A DNA stretch of 64,000 nt from Methanobacteriota archaeon. Lineage in GTDB: Archaea > Thermoplasmatota > Thermoplasmata > Methanomassiliicoccales > Methanomethylophilaceae. The stretch lies in the NCBI GenBank assembly GCA_023402275.1, contig JAEXCH010000004.1:62001-126000 (forward strand), written 5' to 3'. Positions 50,674 through 58,332 of the stretch are shown piece after piece. The position numbers and the translations under genes were made by a program. The notes below the pieces were generated by a model. That model ran no database searches and had not been told where the DNA came from. It was given only the letters and a program-made list of their open reading frames with translations. Numbering within the stretch: position 1 is the first letter of the stretch; every line of letters begins with the position of its first letter.

Positions 50674-51627
50674 TTATCCTACTCTCCCGTTCTTTTTGTT
50701 GATGGATGACCTTGCCGCCTCGATTATGTCGGTCGTGGTCAATCCGTATTTCTCGAATAGTTGATCCGGTGTCCCGGATTCCCCGAAGGTGTCCTTTGTA
50801 CCTATCATGGTCATAGGGCGGGGCATCTCCTGGGTCAGGAACTCTGCGACCGCCGATCCCAGTCCGCCGACGATGCTGTGCTCCTCTGCGGTGACGGCGC
50901 ATCCTGTCTTGTTGAGGGATGTCCTTACCGCATCTGTGTCCAAGGGCTTTATCGTGGACATGTTGATCACTTCGGCATCTATCCCTTCCGATGAAAGTGC
51001 TTCTGCCGCTTCCATACAAAGTGCGACCATCTGTCCTGTCCCTATTAGGGTTACATCCTTACCTTCCCTGAGAACTGTGGCCTTGCCTATGGTGAATTCT
51101 GCATCCTCTTCTGTGATCGTGGGGAATTCCGCACGGCCCATCCTCATGTAGACGGGACCGTCATATTCAGCTATCGCCTTGGTTGCGGCGTATGTCTCAT
51201 AGGCATCTGCGGGAGAGATCACGATCATGTTCGGTATCGCACGCATGATCGCCATATCCTCCAATGCCTGATGGGATGCTCCATCCTCCCCAACGCTGAT
51301 TCCGCTGTGGGTCGCCACTATCTTAACGTTGGTCCTGGGATATGCGACAGCCAATCTTATCTGCTCCCAGCATCTTCCGCTTGCGAATACTGCAAAGGTA
51401 GATGCGAACACCGTCTTTCCCGAAGCTGCGAGACCTGCCGCGACTCCGATCATGTTCTGTTCCGCTATCCCCACTTCAATGAATCTTTCGGGTGCGACCT
51501 TCCTGAATTCAGATGTCTTTGTCGAATCTGCAAGGTCCGCGTCAAGCACGACTATGTCCTTGTTGTCCGCAAGGTCTGCCAGGGCCTTACCGTAATAGTT
51601 CCTCTGTGCGAGTTTCTTTCCGGTCAT
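50674..51627 (-). CDS. Transketolase, C-terminal subunit
   Basis: This is the C-terminal half (pyrimidine-binding plus C-terminal domain) of a split transketolase, 317 residues with the ATG at 51627, which overlaps the upstream stop as ATGA. Features are RFIEVGIAEQNMIGVAAGLA, with the glutamate that activates thiamine diphosphate, HSGISVGEDGASHQALEDMA and a C-terminal domain ending NKKNGRVG. It pairs with the N-terminal subunit next door. A longer frame from 51678 would be inside the neighbouring gene. Confidence 0.93.
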   Translation of the reverse strand: MTGKKLAQRNYYGKALADLADNKDIVVLDADLADSTKTSEFRKVAPERFIEVGIAEQNMIGVAAGLAASGKTVFASTFAVFASGRCWEQIRLAVAYPRTNVKIVATHSGISVGEDGASHQALEDMAIMRAIPNMIVISPADAYETYAATKAIAEYDGPVYMRMGRAEFPTITEEDAEFTIGKATVLREGKDVTLIGTGQMVALCMEAAEALSSEGIDAEVINMSTIKPLDTDAVRTSLNKTGCAVTAEEHSIVGGLGSAVAEFLTQEMPRPMTMIGTKDTFGESGTPDQLFEKYGLTTTDIIEAARSSINKKNGRVG

Positions 51628-52448
51628 ATCCTGCACCCCAGTTCCTTTACGGCCTGTTCCCTCTCCTCTGCCTTGCATGTCTTACCATGGAATTCATAGT
51701 TGTTCTCCATGAAGGATACGCCTTTTCCTTTGATGGTATTGAGTATTATGACGGTGGGATTCTTCTCAGATGACCTGGCCTTCTCGCATGCCTCTATCAT
51801 CTGCATCATATTATGTCCGTCCACTATGATGACGTTCCAACCGAATGCGTTCCATTTTTCCGGAAGAGGGTCAAGCCCCATCGCACACTCAGTGTTGCCT
51901 GTTATCTGCAGACGGTTCCTATCAACCACTGCAATGAGATTGTTAAGATGATAATGATGGGCGAGCATCGCTGCCTCCCAGTTCTGTCCGCTCTGTAACT
52001 CTCCGTCCCCAAGCAGACAGTATGTCTTGTAACCCTTATCGTCCAGCTTACCTGCGAGTGCTATGCCGCATGCCATGCTGAGACCTTGGCCGAGGGACCC
52101 TGTGGACATCTCCACTCCTGGGACCTTTCCCTTTACGGGATGCCCCTGAAGGTTGGACCCCATCTTCCTGAGGGTCATGAGTTCCTCTTTGGGGAAATAG
52201 CCTGATTCAGCCAGTGCCGCATACAATATGGGGGCGGCATGTCCTTTCGAAAGTATGAAACGGTCCCTTTCCTCCCATTGAGGATCGGATGGGTTATGAT
52301 TCAATATCCTGAAATAGAGGACTGCCATGAAATCCGCTGCAGAGAGCGATCCTCCGGGATGACCGGAACCTGCTGCTGCAGTGGACTCTATGACATCAAG
52401 TCTTAGCTCGTTCGCCTTCTTTTCCAATTCTTCGATCGTGTAGTCCAT
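51624..52448 (-). CDS. Transketolase, N-terminal subunit
   Basis: This is the diphosphate-binding half of a split transketolase with 274 residues. The thiamine diphosphate motif is LLGDGELQSGQNWEAAMLAHHYHLNNL, core GDGELQSGQNWEA, and the substrate histidines are in AGSGHPGGSLSAAD and SKGHAAPILYAAL. The ATG at 52448 follows GGTGGG and is in line with relatives starting near MDYTIEELEKKA; a GTG three codons upstream is an alternative. Split transketolases are usual in archaea. Confidence 0.93.
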   Translation of the reverse strand: MDYTIEELEKKANELRLDVIESTAAAGSGHPGGSLSAADFMAVLYFRILNHNPSDPQWEERDRFILSKGHAAPILYAALAESGYFPKEELMTLRKMGSNLQGHPVKGKVPGVEMSTGSLGQGLSMACGIALAGKLDDKGYKTYCLLGDGELQSGQNWEAAMLAHHYHLNNLIAVVDRNRLQITGNTECAMGLDPLPEKWNAFGWNVIIVDGHNMMQMIEACEKARSSEKNPTVIILNTIKGKGVSFMENNYEFHGKTCKAEEREQAVKELGCRI

Positions 52449-52467
52449 GGTTCCCACCGAGGACGGA

Positions 52468-53205
52468 TCAGTCGCTCTCTATCCTTGGTGCCAGGAAGTA
52501 CACTACCGTGGCCTCTCCGCTCGCCAGTCCGAATACCAGCTTGACAGGATAATCGTTGTCAAGCTCAACCCTTATCTTTGTTCCGGCAGGTATTGCCTTG
52601 ATAAGGTTCGAGAAGTAATCCAACGGGAACAGACTGCATACCTCTGAAGGGACGTCGAGACTCTCGAGATCGCTTCCTTCCAGTTTGAGGCTTGCATCGT
52701 CCGTGTCTCCCTCGCATGACAATTCAAAATATTCCGGGTTCGCTTTTAGCGATATGTGATCTGATATAGACTCGGCCGCACGTATACCTCTCTGCAGCTG
52801 GTCCACCATTATGACCGCATTGGATGAGAGTGTGAGCTGAGGGACCTTAGGGTCGTTCATGCTTGATGTGTCCACGAGATTCATCGATCTCGTTATGTTA
52901 CCGATCTTGAACACGAACCTTCCTTTGTTCTCGTCCTGCTCCATTGAGATTATGTCGCCGGGTCCGGCGAGTTTCAATACCGCCTTCACCTTATCCAGGT
53001 CGAGTCCTATCTCGCTCTCGCTTGCCGAATATGATTCGAATGCTTTTGCTCCGACATTCAACTCTATCATTGCAACATGTGCTGGATCGACAGCTTTGAG
53101 TGTCATTCCTTCCGGAGTGATCGTGAACTTGACCTCGTCTATGAGTGTCGAAATTATGTTGACCAATCCTTTGAGGGTCTCCGATTTTATCTCTGCCTTG
53201 AACAT
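52468..53205 (-). CDS. pcn: DNA polymerase sliding clamp PCNA
   Basis: PCNA is the trimeric clamp that holds polymerase, ligase and nucleases on DNA. The protein of 245 residues has the two-domain PCNA fold, with GMTLKAVDPAHVAMIELNV, core GMTLKAVDPAHVA, and the central LDLDKVKAVLKLAG. The interdomain loop and the C-terminal VVYFLAPRIESD agree with archaeal members. It lies between the transketolase genes and the TFS gene, which is 28 bases upstream and on the same strand. Confidence 0.94.
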   Translation of the reverse strand: MFKAEIKSETLKGLVNIISTLIDEVKFTITPEGMTLKAVDPAHVAMIELNVGAKAFESYSASESEIGLDLDKVKAVLKLAGPGDIISMEQDENKGRFVFKIGNITRSMNLVDTSSMNDPKVPQLTLSSNAVIMVDQLQRGIRAAESISDHISLKANPEYFELSCEGDTDDASLKLEGSDLESLDVPSEVCSLFPLDYFSNLIKAIPAGTKIRVELDNDYPVKLVFGLASGEATVVYFLAPRIESD

Positions 53206-53232
53206 TTACTCACCAACACCTGTCATGAGGCC

Positions 53233-53532
53233 TCAGTATTCTCTCCAGGAATGGTTGCATTTGCAGCAACGGTATATCCTTGTCTCGGGCTCATCTGCGG
53301 ATCTCGTCTGTCTGAGAACGAAATAAGCCTCTGCGTTGTTACACTCTGGGCACGTGATGCGCGTCTTAGGGAGGGTAGCGACATTCTCTGTTATCACAGT
53401 GGTCTCCCTATCCTCTGAATCCGTAACGAACACTTGCGCCTTTCCCTCTATCTCCTTTGTGATACCACAGGAGTTGCAAACGTATGCCCCATCCTTGGGG
53501 AACATCATTGAGCCGCATCCGGAACAGAACAA
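53233..53532 (-). CDS. Transcript cleavage factor TFS
   Basis: TFS (related to RPB9/TFIIS) makes stalled RNA polymerase cleave its transcript. The N-terminal zinc ribbon is FCSGCGSMMFP with YVCNSCG, and the C-terminal one CPECNNAEAYF with CCKCNHSW. The acidic catalytic pair is the DE in RSADEPETRIYRC. I place the start at TTG 53532, giving MFCSGCGS as in relatives and 99 residues. A TTG at 53559 is too close to the TATA-like ATATTTTAATAT (minus strand, about 53571-53583), because transcription should begin near 53552. Confidence 0.92.
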   Translation of the reverse strand: MFCSGCGSMMFPKDGAYVCNSCGITKEIEGKAQVFVTDSEDRETTVITENVATLPKTRITCPECNNAEAYFVLRQTRSADEPETRIYRCCKCNHSWREY

Positions 53533-53605
53533 GTTATTCAGCCTCTCTGCTACCAACAACGGCTGACGATATTAAAATATTTGTCACATGCGCACGCACG
53601 TGCAC

Positions 53606-54385
53606 TTATTCCTTCTTACGCTCGGATCTCTCGAGTATGTCTGAGAACGGTCCTTCAGAATCCTTTCCGTCCCCGGATGATGTTTTGCCTGAAACTGTGG
53701 TCGTAACGGTCTGGACCGTAGTGGTCACAGGCCTCATTGTCTGCATTTTATTCTTGTTGTCGTCGGTATTCATTTTTGATCCCATACCCTTGTTGTCGTT
53801 GGTGGTCATCCTCTGCATGGTCATGCAGTCACTGAATGATTCGAACCCCATCTGCTTTCCTTTTGCGTATAACTGCATGGACCTGGCTGCGGGCCTCACC
53901 GCCGCCTCATTTGCCCCTGCGGATATAAGATATGCCGCCTCCTTACGCATCTGTCTTGACAATATTCCGCCCACCGCTCCGAATGCCGTCACGATACCGA
54001 GATTCAGCAGGTTCAAGGAGGACGTGCCTTCAACAAAGAAAGTACTGAGATATGCTGCCGCGGCGCCAAGTATGCCTGTGAGTGATGATGCCGCCTCATC
54101 CGCCGGTATTTCAGGATATCCTCCATGACCAAGTATCCAAGCGGACAGCCCCCATATCACAAGCATGAGCACTACCCCGGATATCAGTGAGCATATGGTC
54201 CCTTTGACGAATGACCCTGTCTTCCTGCCGCAGACGTATCCTGCCACGGCAGGGCCCAACACAGGTATCCACCAAAGCAATGCGGAAAGGATCATGCAGA
54301 ATACAGTTGCGACCCTGACGCTGTAGACCTCATTATCTGTATCGAATACCCTCACGAAAGAATTGCGAAGAGTGCTATTGTCCAT
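53606..54385 (-). CDS. Membrane protein of unknown function, 259 aa
   Basis: Four to six hydrophobic segments occupy residues about 25-160, with WWIPVLGPAVAGYVCGRKTGSFVKGTI between the first two, which resembles small archaeal four-helix membrane proteins of the DUF5518 type (tentative). The C-terminal 100 residues are soluble, with a stretch of threonines and basic residues (NKNKMQTMRPVTTTVQTVTT, given as TTTVQTVTTTV) ending in charged EGPFSDILERSERKKE. It could be a small channel or a regulator. It reads in the same direction as PCNA and TFS but has its own gap and is followed by no operon partner. Confidence 0.75.
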   Translation of the reverse strand: MDNSTLRNSFVRVFDTDNEVYSVRVATVFCMILSALLWWIPVLGPAVAGYVCGRKTGSFVKGTICSLISGVVLMLVIWGLSAWILGHGGYPEIPADEAASSLTGILGAAAAYLSTFFVEGTSSLNLLNLGIVTAFGAVGGILSRQMRKEAAYLISAGANEAAVRPAARSMQLYAKGKQMGFESFSDCMTMQRMTTNDNKGMGSKMNTDDNKNKMQTMRPVTTTVQTVTTTVSGKTSSGDGKDSEGPFSDILERSERKKE

Positions 54386-54466
54386 CCCACACCCAGACTG
54401 TCAACAGAATGTTCATTTAAAAAGTTGTGCAAAAAAGGTTTGGATTTTAAGTGGTTTCTAGAGAGG

Positions 54467-55825
54467 TCACTTCCTGCTCTTTTTCTTCTTGGCTGCGCGC
54501 TCGGTCTTAAGGTTCTCCTTCACGGCCTTGCTGATCTCATCCGCCTGTTCCTTGCCGTCGGTTATATCCGACTCAAGGTAACGGAAGACCGTCCATCCCT
54601 CGGACCTTAGGGTCTCATCGACTGATGTGTCCACCATCTCCGGGACAACATACACAGCCACCTTTGCTTTAACGAAAGCGATAGGTATCTGGTGCTCCCC
54701 GTAATCCCTTCTGCATCTGAGTCCCTTGTTCCAAGTGGCCCTTCTGAGAAGTGCATCTGGGGTCTCCTCCATCATGTCGAAATCCTCTTCATCGGATCCC
54801 TCGACATCGTCGATCTCCTCTTCGGGTGCTGACACGATGATCGGTTCCTCTACCGCCTCTTCCTCTGCGACCTGCATTGCCTCTTCTTCCAATGATCCCG
54901 TCACGACCTCTGGTTCAGGTACCGGTTCCTCCTTCACGGGTTCCGGCGTCCCTTCCTCTTCCTTCTTGCGTGCGGACTCCCTTGCCATCGCGGCCTGCTT
55001 CGAACTCATTACCTTGAGCTTGGGGAGTTCCTCCTTTGCGGGTTCTGAGGTCTCTGGTACCTCTTTCTTAGGTTGTGTCTTCACGGGTTCCTCTTTCTTA
55101 GGAGGTTCGGTCTTTTTGAGGTCCTCTTTCTTGACCGCCCTCTCGGAAGCCGCCTTCTTCTTGGCTGCAATTTCCTCTTTCTTTGTCGGATACGGTCTGG
55201 GGGTCGGGGCGTTCTTCTTCTTTCCCGCCTTATCTACCTTCTCCTTCTTGCTCTTCTCCGGTATAGCGTCCTCGATAGGTGCGAACCTTAGTGCGGACAG
55301 GAATATCATCCAAAGGGAAACGAACAATATGAAGACGAATCCCATGATGTTGTTATCGCTTGTCTGACTCAGTATGCCGGTGAGAGCTATTGCCAAGGTA
55401 AGCACCAAGGTCAATGCCATTATTATCTTCTGATCCACGACCCAGTTGTAGAACATATCTGCAGCCGCCGACAGTATGACCAATCCTATGAACAGGTATA
55501 CCATCAGTGAGTTACCGTTTGTCAGTCCTACAATGACCAGGACCACTCCGGTCAGGACCATTGCAAGCCCGCGGATCTTTCCTATGAAGACATCGGACTC
55601 TGGTTTCTTGTATGTTGTAAGGAAACCGAACAATGCACCCAGTATACCCGCTATTACGCATCCTGCGACGAATGCCGCCTCAGAGGTAAGATCGGCCAGT
55701 GTGTTCGTTCCAAAATTAAAATCACTTTTCGTGATGGCTGCGGCCATTATTGCCACAAAGAATACTATGACGGCAGCTATTCCCATCCCGCCTATGATTT
55801 TCTCATCTTTCAAAGCTGTTGCCAT
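54467..55825 (-). CDS. Membrane protein with a C-terminal degenerate Vsr-like nuclease fold
   Basis: The 452-residue protein has six or seven membrane helices in residues about 12-185 (FVAIMAAAIT, AAFVAGCVIAGILGALFGFL and others). A Lys, Glu and Pro-rich linker fills residues about 190-350, and a compact C-terminal domain covers about 355-435. That domain reads LLRRATWNKGLRCRRDYG, IPIAFVKAKVAVYVVPEM and LRSEGWTVFRYLESDI. It follows the order of the Vsr very-short-patch endonuclease fold (LRxxLHRRGxRYR, PDIVFxRxKVAVFVDG, LxxxGWxVLRxWE). The catalytic Asp of PDIVF is Pro here, and the DG-C-F-W-H segment is VPEMVD. The domain thus looks non-catalytic. It is probably a cytoplasmic sensing or binding domain. 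Confidence 0.8.
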   Translation of the reverse strand: MATALKDEKIIGGMGIAAVIVFFVAIMAAAITKSDFNFGTNTLADLTSEAAFVAGCVIAGILGALFGFLTTYKKPESDVFIGKIRGLAMVLTGVVLVIVGLTNGNSLMVYLFIGLVILSAAADMFYNWVVDQKIIMALTLVLTLAIALTGILSQTSDNNIMGFVFILFVSLWMIFLSALRFAPIEDAIPEKSKKEKVDKAGKKKNAPTPRPYPTKKEEIAAKKKAASERAVKKEDLKKTEPPKKEEPVKTQPKKEVPETSEPAKEELPKLKVMSSKQAAMARESARKKEEEGTPEPVKEEPVPEPEVVTGSLEEEAMQVAEEEAVEEPIIVSAPEEEIDDVEGSDEEDFDMMEETPDALLRRATWNKGLRCRRDYGEHQIPIAFVKAKVAVYVVPEMVDTSVDETLRSEGWTVFRYLESDITDGKEQADEISKAVKENLKTERAAKKKKSRK

Positions 55826-55901
55826 ACTTTACATAACCAGCATACTTATTTTTGTAGTTTCGCATTAAAAAGGGGTATTTTCTCAACATACCCACTTAGG
55901 A

Positions 55902-56059
55902 AAATAAATATACACATAGCAGATAACATAAGTATAATGGTCAAAAGGTCATTGGGACAATGACCATAACTATCACAGTCAAAGAGGCTGCATCCAGCAC
56001 CCTCTTTTCACAAAAGTCCTTCGAAAGAAGGCATCAAACAAAAAAGGAGAATCCATTAG
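55902..56059 (+). promoter_or_regulatory. TATA box and hairpin-rich leader of the aCPSF2 gene
   Basis: AAATAAATATAC at 55902-55913 is a TATA box, so transcription should start near 55937. The next 120 bases before the ATG hold three hairpins. GGTCATTG-GGA-CAATGACC is at 55947-55965. AAAGAGG...CCTCTTT is at 55981-56007 with an inner CTG/CAG pair, and CCTTC-GAAA-GAAGG with a GNRA tetraloop is at 56018-56031. AAAAAAGGAGAA then serves as ribosome-binding site. An eight-codon frame (MVKRSLGQ) opens at 55937. The leader of a ribonuclease gene with such folds is a candidate for feedback control by its own product. Confidence 0.55.
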
Positions 56060-57295
56060 ATGATAATGAAATTCAGATTCCTCGGCGGGGCCGATATAGT
56101 AGGCCGCATGGGGATGACCATTGAAGGCGATAACAAAACAATGCTTGTCGAATACGGTATGAGTCCAACAAAACCTCCGGAATACCCGATAATGCCTCCG
56201 AGAGTGGACCATCTTTTCCTGACCCACTGCCATCTGGATCACTGCGGAATGGTACCTGCCGTATGCGGCAGGGATAATTGCGAGGTCTTCACAACACCTC
56301 TGTCAGCGGAGATCTCGGAGATCATGATGTACGACAGCCTCAAGATAGCAGACGCGGAAGGATACCCAGAACCATATACATCGGCAGATGTGGAGAAGAC
56401 GATGAACCTTGTCGTCCCCTTCACATACAAGGATGTCATAGATCTCGGAAAGACAGAGGTCACCCTGCATTCTGCGGGCCACGTTCCCGGAGCAACGATG
56501 TTCGAGTTCAATTACGATAACAGTACATTGTACACAGGCGACATACACACAGAGGATCAGAGATTGGTCCTTGGCGCAAAGCCCGTAAAATGCAAGAACC
56601 TGATAATAGAGGGAACATACGGAGGAAGGAACCATCCCCCGAGAGAGGAGACCATCGAGGCATTCATCCACAAGATCGATGAGGTCATAGACCGCGGAGG
56701 CACCGTCATAATACCGTGTTTCGCAGTAGGCAGGACCCAGGAGATAATGCTAATACTCAAGGATCTGGGTTACGAGATGTGGGTCGACGGGATGGGACGT
56801 TCGGTCACCAACTTGTTCCTCAACTACCCTGAATACCTCAGGGATGCCAGGGCGATGCGCGCGGCAAGGAAGACATTCAGGGAGATCAAGAACTCAGGAA
56901 TGAGGAAACATGCCTCAAAGGGTCAGATAATCGTAACTACCGGAGGTATGCTCGACGGAGGACCTGTCCTAGGATATCTCAGGATGCTGAAGGACAACCC
57001 AAAGAACGCAATATTGTTGGTAGGATACCAAGCGGACGATACCAACGGAAGGTTGCTTGTGGATACCAGAAGCATAGTTCTCGATGGGGAGCTGGTCAAG
57101 ATCGAGTGCGAAGTGGAAAAATACGATTTCTCTGCACATGCTGGTCACAATGACATAGTCCAATTCGTAAAGGAATGTGATCCGGAGAACGTTGTGCTCA
57201 TGCACTCGGAAACAAGGGAATTGTTCCTTCCGGATCTTCAGGACTACAATGTGATATTGCCTGAACTGGGAAAGGAATTCGAACTGGATGTCTGA
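56060..57295 (+). CDS. Beta-CASP ribonuclease aCPSF2
   Basis: This is an archaeal beta-CASP metallo-beta-lactamase ribonuclease of the CPSF73 family. With 411 residues and no N-terminal KH domains, it fits aCPSF2 rather than aCPSF1. The zinc motifs are LTHCHLDHCGMVPA (HxHxDH), SAGHVPGATMFEF, TLYTGDIHTED, and KYDFSAHAGHNDI near the C-terminus. The beta-CASP signatures IIPCFAVGRTQEI and TTGGMLDGGPV follow. It acts as an RNA 5'-exonuclease and/or endonuclease in RNA decay and 3' end formation. Two ATGs are close (56060 and 56066) after AAGGAGAA. It overlaps nadC by eight bases. Confidence 0.92.
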   Translation: MIMKFRFLGGADIVGRMGMTIEGDNKTMLVEYGMSPTKPPEYPIMPPRVDHLFLTHCHLDHCGMVPAVCGRDNCEVFTTPLSAEISEIMMYDSLKIADAEGYPEPYTSADVEKTMNLVVPFTYKDVIDLGKTEVTLHSAGHVPGATMFEFNYDNSTLYTGDIHTEDQRLVLGAKPVKCKNLIIEGTYGGRNHPPREETIEAFIHKIDEVIDRGGTVIIPCFAVGRTQEIMLILKDLGYEMWVDGMGRSVTNLFLNYPEYLRDARAMRAARKTFREIKNSGMRKHASKGQIIVTTGGMLDGGPVLGYLRMLKDNPKNAILLVGYQADDTNGRLLVDTRSIVLDGELVKIECEVEKYDFSAHAGHNDIVQFVKECDPENVVLMHSETRELFLPDLQDYNVILPELGKEFELDV

Positions 57296-58106
57296 GATGG
57301 ATCTCCAGCGATTCCTTGATGAGGATATCGGATCCGGCGACATAACCACCGATATCTTCGTCCCGGATATTGCCGGCAAGGCAGCGATCATTTGCGAGGA
57401 GGATGCGGTTGTAGCTGGCCTTGAGGAGGCTACCGAGATATTCCGATTACTCGGTGTGGCATCCGAACAACTTGTATCCGATGGGGATCGCATATCGAAG
57501 GACACGACCGTCATGAGATTGGACGGCCCGCTCAAAGGTATCATAACCGGAGAGCGTGTGGCCCTCAACTTTCTCATGAGGATGAGCGGCATAGCGACCG
57601 CCACTAGCTCCATCATTGATAAGGTGCATTCGAAGGATCCAGCTATGAGGATAGCAGGGACCAGGAAGACAACTCCGGGATTCAGATACTTCGAGAAGAA
57701 GGCCATTGAACTAGGAGGAGGATGGCCTCACAGGAACGGTCTGTATGACATGGTCATGGTGAAGGACAACCACATCATAGCAGGCGGCGGTCTGAATGAT
57801 ATTCTGGAGAAGATGGACCTGATACCTGAGGGCATCAAGGCAGACATAGAGGTGACGAACATCGAGGATGGTGTATCCGCAGCTGAAAGAGGTGCCGACA
57901 TCATAATGGCGGACCATATGTCGCCCGAAGACACCAGAGAACTTAGGAATAGAGCTAGAGTGATCAACAATGATATCCTGATCGAGGCCTCCGGCAACAT
58001 CACGGCGGAGAACATCATCGATTATGCCGGATGCGCCGATATCGTCTCGCTCGGATCGCTCACACATTCTTCCAAGGCAATCCACTTCTCACTGGACGTA
58101 GAGTGA
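57288..58106 (+). CDS. nadC: Nicotinate-nucleotide pyrophosphorylase (carboxylating)
   Basis: NadC makes nicotinate mononucleotide from quinolinate and PRPP in NAD synthesis. The 272-residue protein has RFLDEDIGSGDITTD at the N-terminus, GERVALNFLMRMSGIATAT, AGTRKTTPGFRYFEK and KAIELGGGWPHRNGLYDMVMVKDNHI, core RKTTPGFRYFEKKAIELGG. The C-terminal part with GADIVSLGSLTHSSKAIHFSLD also matches. Its start lies within the aCPSF2 end, so the two are coupled. Confidence 0.93.
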   Translation: MSEMDLQRFLDEDIGSGDITTDIFVPDIAGKAAIICEEDAVVAGLEEATEIFRLLGVASEQLVSDGDRISKDTTVMRLDGPLKGIITGERVALNFLMRMSGIATATSSIIDKVHSKDPAMRIAGTRKTTPGFRYFEKKAIELGGGWPHRNGLYDMVMVKDNHIIAGGGLNDILEKMDLIPEGIKADIEVTNIEDGVSAAERGADIIMADHMSPEDTRELRNRARVINNDILIEASGNITAENIIDYAGCADIVSLGSLTHSSKAIHFSLDVE

Positions 58107-58141
58107 TAAACCCTTTATCCTCATACATCCCTTCGGATGTT

Positions 58142-58330
58142 ATGGCGATCGATTTCAAAGATTACAAATGCCAATTCTGCGGAAAGCAAAGCACAAACTT
58201 CGTCTATGCCGCATTCGTCTGCGATGATGTCGAATGCATCGAGAAGGCCAGAGAGGAGAGGGGCGGGCCCGCTGGACATATGAAGAACAAGGCAGAAGGC
58301 AAACCCATACTGCCCGATCTTGATGATTGA
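58142..58330 (+). CDS. Small zinc-binding protein, 62 aa
   Basis: The 62-residue protein has a Cys4 site, YKCQFCGKQSTNFVYAAF and VCDDVECIEKA, with paired CxxC and CxxxxC ligands; the tail EGKPILPDLDD is acidic. No family is recognised. The ATG at 58142 is about 25 bases after TTTATCC, a TATA-like sequence, so the message is probably leaderless. A longer frame upstream would overlap nadC and lacks a ribosome-binding site. It ends two bases before the purH stop on the other strand. Confidence 0.75.
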   Translation: MAIDFKDYKCQFCGKQSTNFVYAAFVCDDVECIEKAREERGGPAGHMKNKAEGKPILPDLDD

Positions 58331-58332
58331 AC

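Noticed and set aside
55960..56130. A frame of about 57 codons from ATG 55960 into the aCPSF2 gene
   Set aside because: It runs out of frame into a gene with all beta-CASP motifs, and its start lies inside a hairpin with no ribosome-binding site.
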